This document shows, in pieces, positions 58,671 through 64,000 of a stretch of DNA of 64,000 bases. Source of the stretch: Candidula unifasciata. Lineage: Eukaryota; Mollusca; Gastropoda; Stylommatophora; Geomitridae. The DNA is taken from the NCBI GenBank assembly GCA_905116865.2, contig CAJHNH020001145.1:198156-262155 (forward strand), in the 5' to 3' direction. A program made the translations under genes and the position numbers. Each line of letters opens with the position of its first letter. The first letter of the stretch is position 1. The notes under the pieces are model-generated. The model was not told the origin of the DNA. It ran no database searches and saw only the letters and a list, made by a program, of their open reading frames with translations.

Positions 58671-58798
58671 CAGATAAATGTATCATACATCGAAATGTTG
58701 CTTGGGGGGGGGGGGGGGATTTCTAATTGTTCAACCATCTAACTTTTATGTTGTGTGTCTAGCTGTTCAACAGTGTACCTAACTATCGACTGTGTCCA

Positions 58799-58802
<4 letters not shown>

Positions 58803-58868
<66 letters not shown>

Positions 58869-58990
58869 AATATGTATCATATATGTATGTCTATATATTT
58901 ATATATATAACTATTTGTTCATATATATATATATATATCTGTATATATAAAGACACCACTATATATATATATACATAAAAATTTAAGTAT
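58803..58990. repeat. (TA)n array with TATATATA-rich flanks
   Basis: A pure TA run of about 30 units followed by several shorter TA runs to 58990 and again near 59015. Confidence 0.9.
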
Positions 58991-59029
58991 GCTACTAAAT
59001 ATAGAGCCACCATATATATATATGAATAT

Positions 59030-60040
59030 ATACCATGATCCACAAGAACCTATAGCTAAATATACTTCTGTTTGTTCAACTGTATGTCTAGCAGCCAACT
59101 GTACAACTGTACACTCATAACAATCAGTTTGTGTCTATTTAAACCACTAAATGAAAAAAAACAAGCTGCTACTAAACCTCTGATTCGTTTAGCCATGCGT
59201 CGGTGGACCTCACTGAAGCACTATAACGCCTGATTTATAGATAAACTGAGAGCCACAAGGGATCCCATGAAGCTCCACTATGATCAACAGGAACCTCAGC
59301 TAAATATCTTCTGAACTCTGCCTTATCCAAGCAGCTAAGTGGCCTACACTAAACCTCAGTTTGACCTATTTAAAGCCCACACAATGCCAAAAAAGGCGAA
59401 GCAAGAGGTGTTCCACCTCTGTGCGGGGAGGTGTAGATGATTTTTCTTTTTATAAAATCACAGAGCCGTGGAGTATTTCTTGTTAAGATCACCTGAACCA
59501 TCTTTAGCGAAGGTTATATGAAGAAAATGCCAGAAAATAAGCAATGCAAAGCTGGTATATACAACTAGTGGGGTACGCCTGAATACGGCTCTGTCCAGGT
59601 GAAAACGGGATGTATGGTTAATCTATGCTTGAGGTTTGCTTCTGGCTTTATTTTGAATCATCACCGGGTGTTGATTTTTCAGTCTGCGATCCAGAAGATC
59701 AACATAACAAAGATGTTCGTGTCTATACTCTCCAGACCTGCATGAGTGCAACGAAAAAAAAAAGGAATTTTTTTTCTTCTGGCTTCCAAAAACTATAGCT
59801 ACAAGAACACCTATACTGGAAAAAGGAGACATTCTGGAGACCATTTATGAACTAGAAGCTCCGCCTTTGACATGTGTCTCTGCTCCTTTATGGAGCAAAG
59901 GGATTGACCAAAATGGGGCGTGACATCGGTGTTTATGGGCTCTCCTGTTGTATATTCGCATCTTTACTCAAATCACTAACTACTAAAACACATTTTTACC
60001 TACACTAAATCATGCGCAACATGTTAAATGATATCAAGTA
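59030..60040. other. Gene-free stretch
   Basis: No gene. Minus-strand 73-codon frame at 59844-59623 has no motif. Confidence 0.45.
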
Positions 60041-60044
60041 AAAC

Positions 60045-60110
60045 ATCGCAAACTGTTCCTCTCCACAATGCTTAACATCAGAAGTGGAAACTGATGATGA
60101 CCTAATACAG
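60045..60110 (+). mobile_element. RTE-like LINE tail fragment
   Basis: CATCGCAAACTGTTCCTCTC, CACAATGCTTAACATCAGAA and ACTGATGATGACC match the last 60 bp of the 7440-7905 element. Confidence 0.55.
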
Positions 60111-60741
60111 TGACAAGGTTATAGTGAATGCCACTTGAATTGTAATGTTTGTCATTAAAAGTGCACACACACCAGCCTCACTGCCTCCTGGAAGGCGGCC
60201 ACGATTGCTTTGGTCAGCAGTAAGCCAGCTTCTCATACCTTCCAACAACCTCATTGCCAGCCCGCTTTTGACTTGCTTTGATAAGGACGCCGTACAGATA
60301 ACATCTTGCCCGTGATGTACCCCCGTTTACGGCTCCACCTTAGCACCAAATTTCACTGAGTTGTACACTAGTAAGTCTGATCCAAAGTTTTTTCTAAGGA
60401 CATATAGCTCTGAATAACGTGAGGCGGACTCAAAGAAAGTAAACATTGTTGTGTTTGTTCGTGTTGACTGGCTGTAAACTTGCCCAGAAAGTCCTAATTG
60501 CTCTGGACTTATGTTTCCTTCTAAGACCTGATTTTTGCATGCTGATCCGTTTTATCGACCTTGCTTATTCACACACAGTTAGTTTGTTCCCTGACTCTTA
60601 ATTAAATGCACTCTGACAGTGAAAGAAACGCCCCTAATTAGTTGCTTCCTACGACATGATTGTCAGAGTCGGTGTGTCTATGCCTCTAACTTTGTAATAC
60701 TATTATCAACCGTAATAATAACAACAATATTATTTTAGAAA
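60111..60741. other. Spacer
   Basis: No gene or repeat recognised. Confidence 0.45.
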
Positions 60742-61011
60742 GGACCCTCTTCCACGCCCTTAGGCGTATTGGGAATACAGGGCTAGATTTATATTTTTTA
60801 AGGGCAATCGGCACTTGGTGGGTCATCAGGTCATCATCTCGCCGGTCGCCTTTACTTCCCAGAACTGCACCTGGTACCCACTCAAGGCTGGGTCGACCTC
60901 GGAGTCAAGGTCGTTTTTGAAGAAAAAAAAGTTCGGTTTCGTCAGGACGCGAACCTACGACCTTCCAATCCGCATTCGGGCGTCTAGCCGCCAATGCCAC
61001 GGCGACTCCGA
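60742..61011 (-). mobile_element. tRNA-headed SINE, head type A, full length
   Basis: On the minus strand: GAGTCGCCGTGGCATTGGCG, GCCCGAATGCGGATTGGAAG, GTCGTAGGTTCGCGTCC (box B), A-rich join, CGAGGTCGACCCAGCCTTGA, body and CGCCTAAGGGCGTGG end. Well preserved. Confidence 0.85.
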
Positions 61012-61951
61012 ATAACATTTTATGCTAAGTAGGAAAATAAAAATAAAAATAATACTGAATAGATAAACATCTACTTTAAAAGATAACAATTATTTTATAT
61101 GGTTAGGGGGCCATTTAGTCCACAAACTTATGCAAGGGTGAGGTGAGCCTCCCTCTCTCATTTCTTGTTCTTTCTCTGGAGGAGAATATACTTAAGCACC
61201 CGGTATCTGACACCCCTGCTTAAAATAAAGTTTTATTAGACAACAAATCATCCAGATACAGCGTGTACGCATTCCTAACATTGGGATGCCTGCACACAAA
61301 AATGTAAATGGAAACAAGTTGTCGATTATTTTACATATTGACAATAACATTTGACTGTGCAACGCCCCAATTAGCAAAAGGAAAATGTCAGTGAATTGGA
61401 AGAATATTTCTTTACATCATTATACATCACGGTTAATTATGTCATGCATGTTATTGCTAGGGCAATACTGTAAACACCACAAGAAGGTGGTTATAGTTAC
61501 ATTTTTGTAAACGACCATGACTCTTGCGTAAGAGTTTCTAAATATGGCCATCAATTTGCTTGCACCTCTAGGAATGTTCTGTGAAGCACAGGCGGCTGAC
61601 ACAGGGTGGAGAGGAGTTAAGAGCTTGGTTCTCGTGCACATTTTCTAGTTCATGGGTAGGACCTTGTGGGGCTTAAGCTTTGCATAACTGCATAATACTT
61701 ATAATTTACTGATTTCCGAATCGACATCATAGGACACCGGGCACACCCATAAATGCTGCCTCTCCCGCAGCAAATGTCCTAAGGTGTAAATGCTAACTGT
61801 TTCCGTGGCACAATGATTATTATACACATCAGTATCTTCCTTTCATACGTCTCTCTTTGTGGGATTCTCTTCGAATTCACAAAATAGCGAATAATTAGTT
61901 ATTATAATTATGTACCCAAAAGAAAAGAAAAGTACCATTATTAAAGAAGAC
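61012..61951. other. Spacer
   Basis: No gene recognised; short A/T-rich tracts only. Confidence 0.45.
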
Positions 61952-62081
61952 TTAAGAACACAAGCTCCCATGTAAGCTTAAGAACACAAGCTCCCATGTA
62001 CGCTTAAGAACACAAGCTCCCATGTACGCTTAAGAACACAAGCTCCCATGTACGCTTAAGAACACAAGCTCCCATGTACGC
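61952..62081. repeat. 26-bp tandem repeat, five units
   Basis: Units of TTAAGAACACAAGCTCCCAT plus GTACGC start at 61952, 61978, 62004, 62030 and 62056. Only the first differs, by one base, so the array is young. Confidence 0.95.
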
Positions 62082-62576
62082 TTTCAGGACTCCCATTTGT
62101 TATCTTTGTGTAGCCGTGACTATTTAGTGTTATATGTCTGTTGAGTCATCGTTTGAGAAATATCTTTAGGTTTTCATAGTCTTTTTCAGGAAAAAAAAGA
62201 ATACCGATTCACGCAAGGTAATTTTTACAAATAATAGCTAGCAGAAGTTTTACAGTACAAATTAATAGAGCTAGCAATGTGACGCTAATTTTTTTCCCCG
62301 CAACACCTGCCAAATATGCGTTCACAAAGGTGCGTCAATGTTGTTGCCACGCCAGTGTTAACTCTGACTGCGTTAACTGTGAACTTTATCAGAGTTGTTC
62401 TTCGCACAGCGGCGCTGAGGATTTAACAGCAGCGAGTGTTTAGATACCTGTGTAAATTACTGATTCCGCTCAGATGCTAACTGTGCGGATTTGCAGGTAA
62501 TTCTGATTATTACATGTCTGTTAAAATGTTGAATAAATGCAGCGTTTTTAATGAATATTTGTTTAAAAAATCCGAA
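62082..62576. other. Spacer
   Basis: No gene recognised. Confidence 0.45.
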
Positions 62577-62735
62577 GTACCGCGATCGAAGCCCACTGCT
62601 GGCTGCGTGGATTTTTATCAGATCGAGCAAGCCTGACCACATTACCCACATGGTGGCGATTGGTCTGTAAAAATATGGGTTTTCCTCCCATATGCCCAAT
62701 GCGCCTAAGGCGTGAAAAGGGATATTTACTTCACT
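62577..62735 (+). mobile_element. SINE, head type B, internally deleted
   Basis: GTACCGCGATCGAAGCCCAC (box B of type B), GGCTGCGTGGATTTTTATCA, then ACCACATTACCCACATGGTG and GCGCCTAAGGCGTGAAAAGG. The middle of the body is missing. Confidence 0.8.
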
Positions 62736-62815
62736 TTGATATCTGTTGAATAAGCTGTGGCCATCGACTCGACTGTATGGCGCTGGATTTATCCTACGAG
62801 TATAAAGCGCACTTG

Positions 62816-63066
62816 GAGCACCGTGGTGTGGCGGTAGACGCTCGTCTAGGGATCGGAAGATCGTGTGTTCAGATTCGAATGCAACTGAATTTTTTCAAGC
62901 AATGCCCTTATCTGTCAGGCCAACCATGCCAGAAATGGGTACTAGGTGAGATCCTAGGAAGTAAAGGCGGTCGGAGATTTGCTGACCACACCACCCAAAC
63001 AGTGCCCATTGGTCTATAAAATATAGGTCTAGACCTATATGCCCAAAACGCATAAAGGCGCCAAAA
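62816..63066 (+). mobile_element. tRNA-headed SINE, head type A, full length
   Basis: GAGCACCGTGGTGTGGCGGT, GATCGGAAGATCGTGTGTTC, AGATTCGAATGC, GAAATGGGTACTAGGTGAG, AAGGCGGTCGGAGATTTGCT and an ACGCATAAAGGCG end. It lies about 80 bp after a type B copy, same strand. Confidence 0.85.
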
Positions 63067-63659
63067 TCGGTCCTTTTTTTAAATTGACTTTTTATAACGG
63101 TAATTTTTGTAGCTTTGACATAAGTGACATCGTTTTAGTCTGCAATCATTGACGCTGTCATGGTTCCATATACCTAGTGGGCGGTTTAGAAAAAGACTGT
63201 TCTATTCGCTTTTCGACAATGGTGCAAGATTCTCACCGTGGGAGAGATTGGAACTTTATGACTGAATACTCCCATAATCAGCAGTGCGTGCAATTGAGCC
63301 AACATTCATTGTGGAGATGGTGCATAAATAAATCCCTGTCTGGCTCTGTCTCACTTCGCAGACCGGCTGATCGCTTTCGAAAGCCAAACATAACGCATGA
63401 ACTCCGACGCTTTAGCAACAGCCCCAGCCCATCTCCAGAACCTATGTACTCACCAACAGAAAGAAGGAATCCGGAAAGGTCTGAAACCCTTGCACAAAGC
63501 ACGAACTCCGCCTTCGAGCAAGGATCCCAATGTATCTTCGAAAAGCGTGCTCTCGCCAATCAAAGAAAGGAATCCTTGTTCTTTTAATTGGCGTTTACCG
63601 GCAATATCTCCCGAAGAAAATCTATTATTGTGAATCATGGACAGTCGGTTAATTAGTGA
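63067..63659. other. Spacer with overlapping frames of 78-136 codons
   Basis: The plus frame 63177-63587 (136 codons) is open but I see no domain and it overlaps other open frames. Treated as unsupported. Confidence 0.4.
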
Positions 63660-63860
63660 AAACTTATTTGGAAGCTGCGGAGATGTGGTTTTATAGACGA
63701 ATGATGAGCATACCCTGGACAGATAAAAATAGTAATAAAGATTTCTTGAAAGAAACTGATTCACGAAGAGAACTGATTGCCCACATCAGAAATAGACAAT
63801 CTACATTCTTTGGTACTGTGAATAGAAGGAGAAAACTGCAGTACAACGTGAGGGTAGGAA
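63660..63860 (+). pseudogene. RTE-like LINE fragment
   Basis: AAEMWFYRRMMSIPWTDKNS then RRELIAHIRNRQSTFFGTVN can be read at about 63672-63840, a typical RTE-like ORF2 segment after the thumb. It runs into the GA tract, so the true end is lost. Confidence 0.75.
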
Positions 63861-63866
63861 AGTTGG

Positions 63867-64000
<134 letters not shown>

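Noticed and set aside
61952..62081. CRISPR-like array
   Set aside because: Five direct repeats without spacers; a plain tandem repeat in eukaryotic DNA.
63177..63587. 136-codon plus-strand frame
   Set aside because: Overlaps two other open frames, has no recognisable domain and lies between TE remnants; kept as spacer.

Overview
This is eukaryotic, repeat-rich genomic DNA, most probably from a marine invertebrate. A mollusc, perhaps a gastropod, is my best guess from the style of the retroelements, but nothing in the window proves it. The eukaryotic signs are direct: coding exons with GT/AG splice sites, tRNA-headed SINEs, many decayed non-LTR retrotransposons, and long TA, GA, TG, poly-G and poly-C tracts. 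There is no operon structure and there are no ribosome binding sites.

Only two host-type loci stand out. (1) A GT10 family alpha-1,3-fucosyltransferase gene lies on the minus strand between about 50995 and 38319. I can assemble five coding exons: a type II membrane anchor exon (50995-50759), then exons at 46510-46300, 43296-43130, 42279-42069 and 38561-38319. The last three junctions keep the reading frame exactly, and the family motifs are intact. A phase mismatch says at least one exon is missing between the first two, and a short terminal exon is also not found. (2) A 620-codon unbroken reading frame lies at 21608-23470 on the plus strand. It encodes a Cys/Ser/Asn-rich protein I do not recognise. 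It is followed by three short Arg/Lys-rich open frames and a poly(A) signal at 24156.

Almost everything else is mobile DNA. On the minus strand there is a gag-like ORF1 with one CCHC knuckle (4393-2799) preceded by 60-bp tandem monomers, a nearly complete RT plus RNase H polyprotein (about 15988-13283), a second LINE 3' end (12785-12121), and a C-terminal pol of another family (57790-56028). On the plus strand an RNase H LINE (33506-34858) sits inside a decayed Mutator-like transposase gene (33263-35960), flanked by a 14-bp target duplication. A deleted 'half-LINE' with an intact 156-codon frame and a 16-bp target duplication lies at 36985-37532. RTE-like 3' fragments are at 7440, 17459, 31870, 42363, 44503, 58057, 60045 and 63660.

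Two small retroposon families dominate. One is a tRNA-headed SINE with about 15 copies and two different heads on the same body. The other is a stem-loop-rich element with about 9 copies, with simple-repeat tails and covarying hairpin arms. A 1.9-kb unclassified repeat occurs twice, at 5395-7330 and 47905-49842. The TEs appear to have built up largely in introns and intergenic DNA. None looks fully autonomous here.
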